64,000 nucleotides of DNA from Rossellomorea aquimaris (GCF_001877785.1 NZ_MINN01000011.1:1-64000), one strand, 5' to 3'; counted from the stretch's first letter, positions 8,931-18,691 are shown. Made by a program: numbers and translations. The notes: a model not told the origin generated them from the letters alone.

Positions 8931-11132
8931 TCAAGCTGCTTCTGCTGTTTTTGAATATTGTTTCTTGAACAGTCCCACAAAGAAAATGGATGTGAGGGCG
9001 ATGAGCACAAGGAAATATCCCATCAGGATGAATAGATTCTGCCACATGAAACCGAAGTCTCCGCTTGAGATGACCGCTTTGAAAGCTGATACTGAGTATG
9101 TCATCGGCAGCAGGGCGCTGATTGGCTGCAGGGCGTTTGGAATCAATTCCAGCGGGAATGTACCTGCACTTGTTGTAAGTTGCAGGATCAAGATGATGAT
9201 TGCAACGAAACGTCCAGGATCTCCAAGGATCGTGACGAGCATTTGAATCAATGCAAGGAACGTGAGACTTGTAATGATGGTTGAAAGCAGGAACAATGGT
9301 ACGCTTTCCACTTCAAGTCCCAATCCGAACAGCAGAATTGCTGCTGCGATCAAGGATTGAATGATTCCCACTGTTGTCAAGACTGCGAATTTACCCATGA
9401 ACCAGTTCATTCCACTGGACGGGCGGTCTGCAGGCTCTTTTAGTGGGTAGACAATAGAGATCAACAGTGCCCCCACGAACAACCCGAGGGATAGGAAGTA
9501 CGGGGCAAACCCGGTTCCGTAGTTCGGCACATGGTTGATTTTTTCATTCTTCACATCGACCGGACCGGCCATCATGTCATACGTTTCCTTATTTGGTTCC
9601 ACACTGTTTGCTTCTTTAGCCGCATCATTTAATTTCTGTTCATATTCGGTTGTTCCATCAGCCAGTTTTGTGGAACCGTCTGCTAATTGGACTGAACCGT
9701 CTGCAAGCTTCTTCGATCCATCTGTCAATTGAGCCGATCCGTCATACACTTTGTTGAGGCCAGAATTTAATTCACCGGCCCCAGACGCAAGGCGGACCGT
9801 TCCTTCATAGACATCCCTCATCTTTTCAGTTAACAGGCCGAAGTTTTTGACGATTTCAGCCTGGCCTGCCTGGAGTTGATTGGAACCCTCGTCAAGCTGG
9901 ACTGAGCCGGCAACGAGCTGGTCGACACCGCCCTGAAGTTTTTTCTGACCTTCATTCAATTGGCCGATACCTCCCGCCAGTGTGCCGGCGCCTTTCTGCA
10001 GTTCACCTGCACCTGTGCTCAGCGAACCTGTGCCTGTCTCGAGGCCTGAAGCGCCTTGTTTAATCTGATTGATGGCAGCCTGCAGCTGTGCCTGCTTTTC
10101 TTCAGGAAGACTGCCCATGAACGGAGCCAGTTGTTCTTCGAGTTCAGCGGCTCCGCTTCCAATCTCTTTGGCTCCGGCCTGGGTACGATCAGCCCCAGCC
10201 TGAAGCTCTCCGATTTTCTCTGCAAGCGTTTGAGAACCGGCGTACAGTTTAGCTGTATTGTCTACAGCACTGTCAAGGCCGGCATCGACTTCTTCAAGAC
10301 CGGCCCTGCTCTTGTCGATCCCGCGGGCAAGGGCGTCCACACCTGATTGAACATCCTGTGTGCCTTTATACAATTGGTTTGTTTTATCCGTCATGCCTCC
10401 TACACCGTCAGAGAGTTCCTTAGAACCGGATGCCAGTTCCGCAGCACCGGCTTTCGTTTTCGCAACGCCGTCAGTCATCTCAACATTTTTTTCAGCGAGA
10501 ACCGTTAAGTTATCTTTCAGTGCCTTTGCCCCTTTGGATAAGTCAAGGGCCCCATTATTGATTTCCCCGGCTTTTTCACTTGCTGTCTCATAGCCGTCAC
10601 CCATCTCCTGGATTTTATCGAACATCGTTTCGGCGTATGTTTCTGAGACCGATTTAGAAAGGCTAGCCTTGATTTCTTTCATGGCAGTATCACCGATCTG
10701 TGCCGACAGGAAGTTGAAACTTTCATTCGGTACATATTTCAGTGCAAGCTTTTTCGGGTGTTCCTCAAGAAGGGTGGTGCCGTTCTCCGAGAAATCCTCA
10801 GGAATTTCGACTAGCATGTAATAGTCCTGCTTCTCGAGGTTTTTATAGCCTTCTTCCTTATCCACAAAGTGAAAATCGAATTGTTCGCTTTCTTTCAGCT
10901 TCTCCACGAGGTCGTCGCCGATGTGGAGATTTTCTCCGTCAAACTCCGCTCCCTGGTCACTGTTTACAACCGCTACTGGTAAATCGGTAAGCTGTTCATA
11001 TGGGTCCCAAAACGCCCAAAGAAACATTCCGCTGTATAATACAGGGATGAAAAGAACAGCAAGGATCGGAATAAGCAGTTTCTTATTGCGGAAAATCGCT
11101 TTGAATTCTGAACCTGTAAATGATTTCTTCAT
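8931..11132 (-). CDS. yhgE: YhgE/Pip-type ABC-2 membrane protein
   Basis: A 733-residue membrane protein of the YhgE/Pip family. One N-terminal TM helix (about residues 17-38) is followed by a long external region. Residues 190-500 of that region are built from repeated Gly-containing segments of the type GA..L..G...L, and about five TM helices follow after residue 545. This layout is shared with phage-infection protein and with the ESX/MmpL-associated YhgE proteins. It probably acts in export or envelope functions, but the cargo is unknown. AGGAGG lies 7 nt before the ATG. It follows its probable repressor gene yhgD on the same strand, with two candidate YhgD operators in between. Confidence 0.9.
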   Translation of the reverse strand: MKKSFTGSEFKAIFRNKKLLIPILAVLFIPVLYSGMFLWAFWDPYEQLTDLPVAVVNSDQGAEFDGENLHIGDDLVEKLKESEQFDFHFVDKEEGYKNLEKQDYYMLVEIPEDFSENGTTLLEEHPKKLALKYVPNESFNFLSAQIGDTAMKEIKASLSKSVSETYAETMFDKIQEMGDGYETASEKAGEINNGALDLSKGAKALKDNLTVLAEKNVEMTDGVAKTKAGAAELASGSKELSDGVGGMTDKTNQLYKGTQDVQSGVDALARGIDKSRAGLEEVDAGLDSAVDNTAKLYAGSQTLAEKIGELQAGADRTQAGAKEIGSGAAELEEQLAPFMGSLPEEKQAQLQAAINQIKQGASGLETGTGSLSTGAGELQKGAGTLAGGIGQLNEGQKKLQGGVDQLVAGSVQLDEGSNQLQAGQAEIVKNFGLLTEKMRDVYEGTVRLASGAGELNSGLNKVYDGSAQLTDGSKKLADGSVQLADGSTKLADGTTEYEQKLNDAAKEANSVEPNKETYDMMAGPVDVKNEKINHVPNYGTGFAPYFLSLGLFVGALLISIVYPLKEPADRPSSGMNWFMGKFAVLTTVGIIQSLIAAAILLFGLGLEVESVPLFLLSTIITSLTFLALIQMLVTILGDPGRFVAIIILILQLTTSAGTFPLELIPNALQPISALLPMTYSVSAFKAVISSGDFGFMWQNLFILMGYFLVLIALTSIFFVGLFKKQYSKTAEAA

Positions 11133-11167
11133 ATTATCCTCCTATGTTAGATTGCTTGGAATAGAAT

Positions 11168-11238
11168 AATTGACCATATCTCTCAAATGGTCAATTCCGT
11201 TCAAAAAAATAAATGACCATTTTGTTCTATTGGTCATT
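11168..11238. promoter_or_regulatory. Two candidate YhgD operators before yhgE
   Basis: Two inverted repeats share the architecture TGACCA-N11-TGGTCA. The first is flanked by AATT on both sides (11168-11196). The second is AATGACCA (11212-11219) with TGGTCATT (11231-11238). They occupy the yhgD-yhgE gap. A third site of the same size precedes yhgD. Binding by YhgD is inferred from position and TetR-family habit. Confidence 0.75.
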
Positions 11239-11257
11239 CCCGGCCAAAAATGAAGGA

Positions 11258-11833
11258 CTATCCGGCAGATAACCCTTTAATAAGATAGAGTTCGAACAGA
11301 TTGGCAATCTCATCTTTTTCCAATGGACCGTGAAGACGTTCCCAATCAAAAATCAATGAGACATAAAGCTTCAGCATGATAAAAGCAGTCATTTCCGGGT
11401 TGCATGGCTTGATCGCGCCAGAAGCAATCGCTTTTTCTATGCGGTGGCTTAAAAATTCGACTACCACTTTTTCCATACGGTCGATTACTTCCGAAACAGC
11501 AGGCGTTCCCATTTCCCTTGCCTCTTGATAGAGCTTGATTGTCAGCTGATGCTCTTTCCGGAATTCAAGCAGGCGAAACAGTGCCCGATGAACATTTGTT
11601 GAAAAAGATTCCCGGGGATCAATCACTTCCTCAGCTTCCTTTTTCATTTCATTGAGCAAGGAAGTGACAATTTCATCAAATAGTTCTTCTTTGTTTTTAA
11701 AGAACGTATAAATCGTCCCTTTCCCTACGTTCGCAAGCTTTGCGACCTGGTCCATGGTGGTGGCTTTATAACCAAATAAAGAAAATGACTTGGAGGCCGC
11801 CTCCACGATTTGTCGTTTCCGATTAACCGCCAT
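11258..11833 (-). CDS. yhgD: TetR-family repressor YhgD
   Basis: A 191-residue TetR/AcrR regulator. The N-terminal helix-turn-helix spans about residues 20-50 (TTMDQVAKLANVGKGTIYTF) and the C-terminal ligand domain is divergent, as usual. The ATG at 11833 is chosen because AGGAGTGAGG precedes it and the length equals that of B. subtilis YhgD. The track start at 11923 adds 30 AT-rich residues. The TGACCA-N11-TGGTCA-type sites before yhgD and yhgE suggest that it represses itself and yhgE. The inducer is unknown. Confidence 0.92.
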   Translation of the reverse strand: MAVNRKRQIVEAASKSFSLFGYKATTMDQVAKLANVGKGTIYTFFKNKEELFDEIVTSLLNEMKKEAEEVIDPRESFSTNVHRALFRLLEFRKEHQLTIKLYQEAREMGTPAVSEVIDRMEKVVVEFLSHRIEKAIASGAIKPCNPEMTAFIMLKLYVSLIFDWERLHGPLEKDEIANLFELYLIKGLSAG

Positions 11834-11857
11834 TGCCTCACTCCTCTCTTGACTGAA

Positions 11858-11880
11858 TGACCGAAAATGAATTTTAGTCA
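11858..11880. promoter_or_regulatory. Third candidate YhgD operator, before yhgD
   Basis: TGACCG (11858-11863), an 11-nt spacer and TAGTCA (11875-11880) reproduce the 6-11-6 layout of the two sites before yhgE with one mismatch per arm. It lies 25-47 nt upstream of the yhgD start, where binding would block the promoter region. Confidence 0.65.
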
Positions 11881-11941
11881 AAGACACATTTATTAATTTA
11901 TCATATCCATAAAAAATAAACAACTCTTTTCTTTTTACATA

Positions 11942-12110
11942 CTGGCTGTTTTCTAAAAGATTGTTGCTTTCGTAAAGGGCTTGCAGCCTGTAATATAGCT
12001 TGTGGGCGTGCTCTTTTAGAACTCCAGTTCAAAAGGACGTACTAGCCGAAAATACCCGAGTTCCGGTATTTTCTTATGTGCAAAGCAACAAAATATGCGA
12101 AAAGAGCCTA
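11942..12110. repeat. MITE-like structured intergenic element
   Basis: A 10-bp perfect inverted repeat, TTGTTGCTTT (11961-11970) with AAAGCAACAA (12082-12091), is extended outward by GGCTGTTTTC and GAAAAGAGCC. Inside are two hairpins, GAACTCCAGTTC (12020-12031) and GAAAATACC/GGTATTTTC (12048-12073). No coding potential is visible. Similar sequences may recur in other Bacillaceae, but I cannot check. Confidence 0.5.
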
Positions 12111-12169
12111 CATATTAGATAAGCCCTTAAGAATAAGCTATATAGAACACTCTGACAAGGAGGTGCCCC

Positions 12170-13576
12170 ATGAATATCTATGTTGTCAAAAGCGGTGATA
12201 CGCTTTGGTCGATATCAAAGCAATTCTCTGTTGACACGTCCCAGATTTCATATGCAAATCAGTTGAAAAATAATGACATACTCATTATCGGACAGAGTCT
12301 CCTTATCCCGGAGCCAAATAAAGAATATATCGTACAGCCGGGTGATTCCCTCAATACAGTCAGCACCAGAGTCAATATCAGTCTGCGCGAGCTGATTGCC
12401 TTCAACCAGATATCGAACCCTTCCCAGCTTTACATCGGACAATTGATCGTCCTCCCGTCATTTGTTCATACAGTAAAAGCAGGGGATACTTTATACACCA
12501 TTTCCTATAACTATAAAGTTGCTTTACAGGACATTTTAAATGCAAACCAAATACCTAATCCTTCACTCATTTATCCGGGTCAGAAAATCCGCATCCCAAA
12601 CAAAAGAAAGACCGCTGAAATTAATGCCTATATCACACAAACCGGAAGCGAAGGGGTCGGGGAAGTAAGAGGGCTCGGGAATTACTTCACTTATTTGTCT
12701 CCATTTACTTATTCCATTACTAAAGAAGGAACCCTCACGTCCCTGAATGACGAAGGGCTGATAGCTGCTGCTTATGACACAAACGTCGATCCTCTGCTGG
12801 TCTTGACGAACTATTCAGGCTCAATGTTTGATTCTGATCTGGCAGCTGGACTTCTGCGGAATGAAACACTTCAAAATAAGCTTATTTCAAACCTGACAAA
12901 TACGATGAAAACGAAGGGTTATAAGGGTGTGAATTTCGACTTCGAATATGTCTATCCCGAAGACCGGGAAAATTATAATCAGTTTCTCCGGAAAGTAACC
13001 TCGGAATTAAAGCCAAAGGGTTATTCAGTGTCCACTGCACTGGCACCTAAAATCAATGGAGACCAAAAAGGATTGTTGTACGAGGCTCATGATTATAAAG
13101 CACACGGCGAGATAGTCGATTTTGTTGTGATCATGACCTATGAATGGGGTTGGGCAGGGGGAAGACCGTGGGCGATTGCCCCAGTCAATGAAGTAAAAAA
13201 GGTACTCGATTATGCCGTTACAGTTATACCGCGCAGCAAAATTATCATGGGTGTGCCCCTTTACGGGCGGGACTGGAAGTTACCTTGGGAGGAAGGGACT
13301 TTCGCAAAGACCGTTTCACCCGTTTCTGCAGTTGACTTAGCAGGAAAATATGGAGTCCGGATCCAGTATAACAATGAATATCAGGCTCCCTTCTTCAAAT
13401 ATTGGGATGAATCCGGTCAGCAGCATGAAGTCTGGTTTGAAGATGCGAGAAGCATATTGGCCAAACATATGTTATTAGATGATTATAAATTGAGAGGAAT
13501 GAGTTATTGGGTGCTCGGGAACGCTTTTCCCCAAAATTGGGTCTTGCAGCACGCCCGATATCGGGTCGGGAAATAG
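12170..13576 (+). CDS. LysM-GH18 spore cortex/peptidoglycan hydrolase (YaaH/SleL type)
   Basis: A 468-residue protein with three N-terminal LysM domains (about residues 2-46, 52-95 and 98-142) followed by a GH18 catalytic domain (150-465). The GH18 signature VNFDFEY lies at 254-260 with the catalytic Glu at 259. There is no signal peptide, as in the spore-coat-localised SleL/YaaH and YdhD proteins. It is predicted to cleave N-acetylglucosaminidic bonds in cortex or cortical fragments during germination. AAGGAGGTGCC precedes the ATG. Three LysM units instead of two distinguish it from YaaH. It converges on hemY. Confidence 0.88.
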   Translation: MNIYVVKSGDTLWSISKQFSVDTSQISYANQLKNNDILIIGQSLLIPEPNKEYIVQPGDSLNTVSTRVNISLRELIAFNQISNPSQLYIGQLIVLPSFVHTVKAGDTLYTISYNYKVALQDILNANQIPNPSLIYPGQKIRIPNKRKTAEINAYITQTGSEGVGEVRGLGNYFTYLSPFTYSITKEGTLTSLNDEGLIAAAYDTNVDPLLVLTNYSGSMFDSDLAAGLLRNETLQNKLISNLTNTMKTKGYKGVNFDFEYVYPEDRENYNQFLRKVTSELKPKGYSVSTALAPKINGDQKGLLYEAHDYKAHGEIVDFVVIMTYEWGWAGGRPWAIAPVNEVKKVLDYAVTVIPRSKIIMGVPLYGRDWKLPWEEGTFAKTVSPVSAVDLAGKYGVRIQYNNEYQAPFFKYWDESGQQHEVWFEDARSILAKHMLLDDYKLRGMSYWVLGNAFPQNWVLQHARYRVGK

Positions 13577-13579
13577 GAG

Positions 13580-13613
13580 AAGGACCCCTGTTTTTTCAGG
13601 AGGTCCCTTTTTT
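13580..13613. terminator. Bidirectional hairpin at the GH18/hemY convergence
   Basis: AAGGACC-CCTG pairs with CAGGAGGTCCCTT around a T6 loop, followed by T6 on the plus strand. The hairpin overlaps the last codons of hemY. It serves the plus-strand GH18 gene clearly and hemY possibly. Confidence 0.75.
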
Positions 13614-15017
13614 ATCTTTCATGTACTTCAGTGTTTTTTCGACCACTTTTTCTCCCTGCTCTATGCATTCGGGAATGCCAAGGCCTTCATATGAACTGCC
13701 GGCGATAAACACTCCAGGAAGTCTCTCTTCCAAATTACGGTAAAGAGTTTTTGTACGTTTCTTATGTCCTACTGTATATTGCGGCATGGAATCCTTGTAG
13801 CGGGTAACGACTGTAAATTCAGGCCGTCCTTCAAGATTGACGATTTTTTCAAGGTCTTCAAGCACAATCTGCTCAATTTGATCATCGGATAAGTCCACGA
13901 TTGTTTCATCACCTGATTTACCCAGATAAACGCGGATCAGCATCTTGCCGTCAGGGGCACTGTGGGGCCACTTTTTATGGGTCCATGTACAAGCCGTTAT
14001 GGAATAATCGCTGTTTCTCGATACGATGAATTCGTTGCCGTCGATATTTTTCTTTATCGCTGACTGATCAAAGCCCATGGCGACGGTCGCAACTGAAGTT
14101 GCAGGCATCTCCTTTAAATAATCCATGAATGAACAGGAAGGGAACATGGATTGAAGACAATGGTGAGGTGTGGTGATCACGACACTGTCGGCGTCCAGCA
14201 CTTTTCCGTTTGTGAACTCAATCGTATAACCCCGCTCCTCTTCTTTATTTATCCGTGAAACCTTCATCCCTTTTTGAACCGTTCCGGGTTCCAGGGCTTC
14301 TTCCACTCCGTCAACGAGCGTTTGAAGGCCTTTGGTAAACGTCATGAATCTTCCATTCTTTTGTTCGCCTGCGGTCTGGGCAGCGGCTTTTTTAATGCCG
14401 GCGATCAAACTGCGGTGCTTTTGTTCAATTTGATGCAGTTCAGGAAATGTCGACATGAGGCTCATTTGATCGATGTCACCTGCATAGATCCCTGTCAGTA
14501 ATGGTTCGATGAGGTTATCCACTACTTCATCCCCCATCCTTCTCCTGAAGAATCTTCCGAGTGACTGATCATCAGCGACAGCTGAACGCGGAAGGATGAA
14601 ATCGGCGGCTGCCCTCATTTTACCCGTGATTGAAAATAAGTTCGTTGTAATAAAAGGGGCAATCTGAGTCGGGATCCCGATTATGGACCCTCCCGGCATC
14701 GGATATAATTCCCCGCCGGCAATGACAAATGATTTTCCCCAGGTACTGCTGACGAGCATATCATCTATGCCGATCTCTTTCGCGAGATTAATAGGGCCTG
14801 CTTTGCGCGGTACAAAAGAATCAGGGCCTCTTTCAATGACATACCCGTCTTTTATAAGGGTTTGGATTTTTCCGCCCATACGGTGAGAACCCTCTACTAA
14901 TGTCAATTGAATGGGAAGGTTATTTTTTTTGATCTCTTTTTGCAAGTAATAAGCAGCCGTCAGACCCGTGATCCCCCCGCCGATGACCACAACCTTTTTA
15001 ACTTGCTGTCCCCTCAT
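13596..15017 (-). CDS. hemY: Protoporphyrinogen/coproporphyrinogen III oxidase HemY (CgoX)
   Basis: A 473-residue FAD-dependent oxidase. The dinucleotide-binding motif VVVIGGGITGLTAAYYL sits at the N-terminus, followed by LVEGSHRMGGKIQT and the C-terminal FAD segment VFIAGSSYEGLGIPECIEQG. In Gram-positive bacteria HemY oxidises coproporphyrinogen III to coproporphyrin III before iron insertion. The ATG at 15017 has AAGG 8 nt upstream; the in-frame ATG at 15023 is too close. It is the last gene of hemE-hemH-hemY. An inverted repeat AAGGACTG/CAGTCCTT (15127-15169) in the hemH-hemY gap lacks a U-tract and may tune expression. Confidence 0.94.
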   Translation of the reverse strand: MRGQQVKKVVVIGGGITGLTAAYYLQKEIKKNNLPIQLTLVEGSHRMGGKIQTLIKDGYVIERGPDSFVPRKAGPINLAKEIGIDDMLVSSTWGKSFVIAGGELYPMPGGSIIGIPTQIAPFITTNLFSITGKMRAAADFILPRSAVADDQSLGRFFRRRMGDEVVDNLIEPLLTGIYAGDIDQMSLMSTFPELHQIEQKHRSLIAGIKKAAAQTAGEQKNGRFMTFTKGLQTLVDGVEEALEPGTVQKGMKVSRINKEEERGYTIEFTNGKVLDADSVVITTPHHCLQSMFPSCSFMDYLKEMPATSVATVAMGFDQSAIKKNIDGNEFIVSRNSDYSITACTWTHKKWPHSAPDGKMLIRVYLGKSGDETIVDLSDDQIEQIVLEDLEKIVNLEGRPEFTVVTRYKDSMPQYTVGHKKRTKTLYRNLEERLPGVFIAGSSYEGLGIPECIEQGEKVVEKTLKYMKDKKGTS

Positions 15018-15200
15018 AAACATCGCCTTCTTTGTCTAAATAGTATCCTCTTCTTTTCCCCACAGACAGTTTGCTTATTATTCAGAAAACTGATCTTGCA
15101 CCATGTCATCCCGTTTCAATAAATAGAAGGACTGAGCTCCTGAGTATGTCCTCATCAGCTGCAGTCCTTCACATCCCCATCAATCGACAGCAGGGATGAT

Positions 15201-16133
15201 TTATTTAATCAAATGCTTTAAAATGACATCCGCCATTGCGTCAATGAATTCAGGCTTGGCATTCGGCATTTCAGGGCGATAATAGCTTGCACCAATTTCG
15301 TCCGTGACTACTTTACATTCATAGTCATTATCATATAATACCTCCAAATGATCGGCAACAAAACCTACAGGAGTGTAGACAAATGTTTTATAACCTTTCT
15401 TCTCATGGAGTTCCCGGGTCAGGTCCTGGACGTCGGGACCAAGCCAAGGATCCGGGGTATTCCCTTCACTTTGCCAGCCGACTGCATAATGCTCCACGTC
15501 TGCACCTTCCGCAATCATCTTTGCGGTTTCCTCAAGCTGCTGAGGATACGGATCTCCATATTGAAGGATTCGCTCAGGAAGACTATGTGCAGAAACGATG
15601 AGGACAGCGTTTTTGCGTTCTTCTTCACTCATGCGGGCAAATGTATCTTTTACTTTTTCAACCCAGTAATTGATGAATTTAGGTTCCTCATACCAGCTTT
15701 CCACTGATGTAATCGCCGGTCCGCCCAATTTCTCGGCAGTTTCTTTCGCTCGTCCATTATAGGATTTAACACTGAACGTCGAGAAATGCGGAGCTAGGAC
15801 GATGGAAACAGCTTCTTCTATACCATCTTTATGCATTTGTTCCACTGCATCTTCTACAAATGGTTCAATATGCTTCAAACCCAGGTACATATGAAATTCA
15901 ATTTCATCCTGAATGGAATTCAGATGCTCTTCCAGGCCCTTTGCCTGATCCATCGTAATCTTGGCAAGCGGTGAGATGCCGCCGATTGCTTCATACCTTC
16001 CACGGAGGTCTTCAAGCATCTCTTCTGAAGGTGTTCTGCCATGACGGATATGAGTATAGTATCGTTCGATATCTTCTTCTTTATATGGGGTCCCGTAGGC
16101 CATGACCAACAGACCCATCTTCTTTTTAGTCAT
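15201..16133 (-). CDS. hemH: Coproporphyrin/protoporphyrin ferrochelatase HemH (CpfC)
   Basis: A 310-residue soluble ferrochelatase that inserts Fe2+ into coproporphyrin III in the Gram-positive pathway. The N-terminal [10 protein letters not shown] strand, the [15 protein letters not shown] segment with the metal-site His, and [11 protein letters not shown] are present. The ATG at 16133 is chosen over a GTG at 16142 because AAGAGGTG then has normal spacing and the length matches B. subtilis HemH. It lies 46 nt after hemE and upstream of hemY. Confidence 0.95.
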   Translation of the reverse strand: MTKKKMGLLVMAYGTPYKEEDIERYYTHIRHGRTPSEEMLEDLRGRYEAIGGISPLAKITMDQAKGLEEHLNSIQDEIEFHMYLGLKHIEPFVEDAVEQMHKDGIEEAVSIVLAPHFSTFSVKSYNGRAKETAEKLGGPAITSVESWYEEPKFINYWVEKVKDTFARMSEEERKNAVLIVSAHSLPERILQYGDPYPQQLEETAKMIAEGADVEHYAVGWQSEGNTPDPWLGPDVQDLTRELHEKKGYKTFVYTPVGFVADHLEVLYDNDYECKVVTDEIGASYYRPEMPNAKPEFIDAMADVILKHLIK

Positions 16134-16179
16134 TCTATTCACCTCTTATAGTGGTCGGTTATGTTACACCGTGTATTCA

Positions 16180-17211
16180 TTACTTCGCACTGTATTCATG
16201 AACAAAAGCAGTCAAGCGTTTAAGGGTGTCGGGATTGACTGACGGAAAGACACCGTGTCCCAGGTTAAAGATATATCCAGGCAGTTCCATGCCCTGATCC
16301 AGTATGGCTTTCGCTCTTTCCTCAATCACTTCCCAAGGCGCCAGAAGGATAGCGGGATCAAGATTCCCCATAACCGTTTTTGAGATTCCCATTGTGCGTG
16401 CTTCTTTAATCTGCAGACGCCAGTCGAGACCCACTACATCAAGTGGAAGTTCATGCCATTCTTTCGCCAGATGGCTCGCCCCCACACCAAACATGATCAA
16501 AGGTACATTCTCTTCCTTGAGTTCAGTAAAGATTTTTTCCATTACCGGTTTAATGAAAGTTCTATAATCCTGTACATTCAGTGCTCCAACCCAGGAATCA
16601 AAGATTTGGAAAGCAGAAGCACCGGCTTTGATCTGGGCTTTCCCGTACGTGATGGTCATATCCGCAAGCTTATCCATCAATGCAAACCAGGCTTTCGGTT
16701 CTGAATACATGAATGATTTTGTTTTGTTATAGTTCTTGGAAGGGCCTCCCTCAATCATATAGCTTGCCATTGTGAAAGGAGCTCCTGCAAACCCGATCAA
16801 CGGCACTGAAAGTTGTTCCTGTGTGAGGAGTTTAATCGTATCCAGAACATACGGAACGTCGCTTTCAGGATCGATTTCCCCAAGCTTTTCAACGTCTGCC
16901 GCAGAACGGATCGGATTATCGATTACAGGACCGATGCCGGACTTGATCTCCACGTCCACTCCGATTGACGGCAGCGGTGACATAATATCTTTATAAAGAA
17001 TCGCAGCATCCACGTCATATTGTTCGACCGGAAGTCTCGTTACATACGCACAGAGTTCAGGCTGATGCGTAATTTCGAAAAGGGAATACTTTTCCTTGAT
17101 CTTTCTATATTCAGGCTGTGAACGGCCGGCCTGTCTCATAAACCATACCGGTGTATAATCAGTCTGTTCACCTCTCGCAGCTTTCAAAAATGTCTCATTC
17201 AAATGTTTCAT
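16180..17211 (-). CDS. hemE: Uroporphyrinogen decarboxylase HemE
   Basis: A 343-residue cytoplasmic enzyme that decarboxylates the four acetate side chains of uroporphyrinogen III to give coproporphyrinogen III. The signature [17 protein letters not shown] near the N-terminus carries the substrate Arg residues, and [13 protein letters not shown] and FNLGHGVFP are conserved. The ATG at 17211 follows AAGGTGG, and the upstream in-frame codons do not resemble the family. It is the first gene of hemE-hemH-hemY. The 230-nt gap to the divergent hmoB gene is AT-rich and should hold both promoters. Confidence 0.96.
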   Translation of the reverse strand: MKHLNETFLKAARGEQTDYTPVWFMRQAGRSQPEYRKIKEKYSLFEITHQPELCAYVTRLPVEQYDVDAAILYKDIMSPLPSIGVDVEIKSGIGPVIDNPIRSAADVEKLGEIDPESDVPYVLDTIKLLTQEQLSVPLIGFAGAPFTMASYMIEGGPSKNYNKTKSFMYSEPKAWFALMDKLADMTITYGKAQIKAGASAFQIFDSWVGALNVQDYRTFIKPVMEKIFTELKEENVPLIMFGVGASHLAKEWHELPLDVVGLDWRLQIKEARTMGISKTVMGNLDPAILLAPWEVIEERAKAILDQGMELPGYIFNLGHGVFPSVNPDTLKRLTAFVHEYSAK

Positions 17212-17465
17212 ATCAAACGGCCACCTTTCACTCATCCATTGGTTCTATTGTATTATAAAAGAATAAAATTCTAAAATTGTTTAACCGTACAAACTGTAAC
17301 CCTTATAAACTATAGACTTTTATGGATAAAATGTATAGTTATCAACAGTAAATGTCATAAATTTGCCGATTTTCTATTCCGAAAGAAATATTCATTAAAA
17401 ATAAGGTTACAGTTTATCAGGATTAGGGAAGATATACGTATATTACTTTTACGAGGTGAAGGAAG

Positions 17466-17969
17466 ATGAACATGTATATGACAACAGGCACCCTTGAATT
17501 CTTAAAGAAGATTTTAAATAAGCACCAGGATAAAAAGATGATCTTAATGCATGAGGGGGATGCCCTGCTCGTACATGAGACGGAAGGTGAAACGGTGTTC
17601 GAATCACCGAGGAGCTACGAAATCGTCGATCAATCCGGTGCCCTTGAAAAAAAGGGATATGCGGTTTTTAATAATATCCCCGTCTCGGATGAAGGACGTC
17701 CCCTGTTCGAATACCGTTTCAAGAATCGTGCAGGCCTGATCGAAGAGGTGCCGGGCTTCATCGCCATCCGGGTGCTCCGTCCACTCGAAAGTGATACATA
17801 TGTCATCATGACATTATGGGAAGACCGCCAAAGCTTTTTGGGTTGGCAGGAATCCAGACAATATCAAAAAGCCCATGAAAAGAGGGGTACAGAAGAAGGA
17901 ATCGACGCCAAGAAAGATATCTTCCCCCGTGCCTCCTACGTGACAGAATATATCGTGAGCGAAGAATAA
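17466..17969 (+). CDS. hmoB: Heme-degrading monooxygenase HmoB (YhgC)
   Basis: A 167-residue protein. The C-terminal half (about 95-165) is an ABM-fold heme monooxygenase domain with FIAIRVLRPLESDTYVIMTL, W..R..F..W and AHEKRG features. The N-terminal half resembles the extra domain of B. subtilis HmoB. HmoB opens the heme ring and releases iron. It is divergent from hemE, linking heme synthesis and breakdown in one locus as in B. subtilis. GAGGTGAAGG precedes the ATG. No clear Fur box was recognised upstream. Confidence 0.88.
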   Translation: MNMYMTTGTLEFLKKILNKHQDKKMILMHEGDALLVHETEGETVFESPRSYEIVDQSGALEKKGYAVFNNIPVSDEGRPLFEYRFKNRAGLIEEVPGFIAIRVLRPLESDTYVIMTLWEDRQSFLGWQESRQYQKAHEKRGTEEGIDAKKDIFPRASYVTEYIVSEE

Positions 17970-18010
17970 GTCCACGGTATCAGGATTTGAAAGGCGCATG
18001 AAACTTACAA

Positions 18011-18040
18011 AAAGGCTGACAGGAAATCCTGTCAGCCTTT
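18011..18040. terminator. Bidirectional terminator between hmoB and liaR
   Basis: AAAGGCTGACAGGA (18011-18024) pairs perfectly over 14 bp with 18027-18040 with a minimal loop, flanked by A-rich and T-rich sequence. It serves both convergent genes. Confidence 0.93.
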
Positions 18041-18046
18041 TTCCTT

Positions 18047-18691
18047 CTACTTCTTATAAATAATCCCGTTCCTGTTTGCATAAATCGCAGCCTGCGTCCG
18101 GTCCGCCACTCCCAATTTGCTCAGGATATTACTGACATGCGTCTTGACCGTTTTGATCCCTATGAATAGCGTATCCGATATTTCCTGGTTGGTCATCCCT
18201 TCCCCGAGGCATTCCAAAACTTCAAATTCACGTGAGGTCAATTCCTCATGCGGCTTTCTTTCCTGCGGCCTGAATCGTGTCATCATTTTATCAGCGACCT
18301 TGGAGGCGATGACGGATTCCCCTTTTGCAGCTTTATAAATAGCAGAAGTGACTTCCTCTGCACTTGCTGTTTTGAGCAAATAACTGTGTGCACCAGCCTC
18401 TATCGCCGGAAATACTTTCTCATCATCATAATAGCTTGTGAGAATGATGATTTTGCAGCCGTTTAGATGGGATAGAATTTTTTCTGTCGCTTCGATTCCG
18501 TTTCCGTCTTCCATCAGGAGGTCCATTAATATCACGTCAGGCTGATAGATTTCAGCTAGCTGGACCGCTTCATTTCCGCTCTTTGCTTCACCAAGGAAAT
18601 CGATTCGTTCTTCCGTGAGCAGATAGGTTTTCATCCCTAACCTGACCATTTCGTGGTCGTCGACAATCATTACTTTAATTTTTTCCACCAT
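18047..18691 (-). CDS. liaR: Response regulator LiaR
   Basis: A 214-residue NarL/FixJ-type response regulator. The receiver domain begins IKVMIVDDHEMVRLGMKTY and the phospho-acceptor Asp lies in DVILMDLLMEDGNG. The C-terminal LuxR-type HTH contains LTSREFEVLECLGEGMTNQE and TVKTHVSNILSKLGV. Together with the upstream liaS and liaF genes it forms the cell-envelope-stress system of Firmicutes. The ATG at 18691 follows GGGGGAG and lies 14 nt after the liaS stop. The classical target liaIH is not in this window. Confidence 0.92.
   Translation of the reverse strand: MVEKIKVMIVDDHEMVRLGMKTYLLTEERIDFLGEAKSGNEAVQLAEIYQPDVILMDLLMEDGNGIEATEKILSHLNGCKIIILTSYYDDEKVFPAIEAGAHSYLLKTASAEEVTSAIYKAAKGESVIASKVADKMMTRFRPQERKPHEELTSREFEVLECLGEGMTNQEISDTLFIGIKTVKTHVSNILSKLGVADRTQAAIYANRNGIIYKK

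Noticed and set aside
15127-15169. A terminator between hemH and hemY
   Set aside because: The inverted repeat has only an 8-bp core, a long loop and no U-tract on the minus strand; the genes otherwise look cotranscribed.
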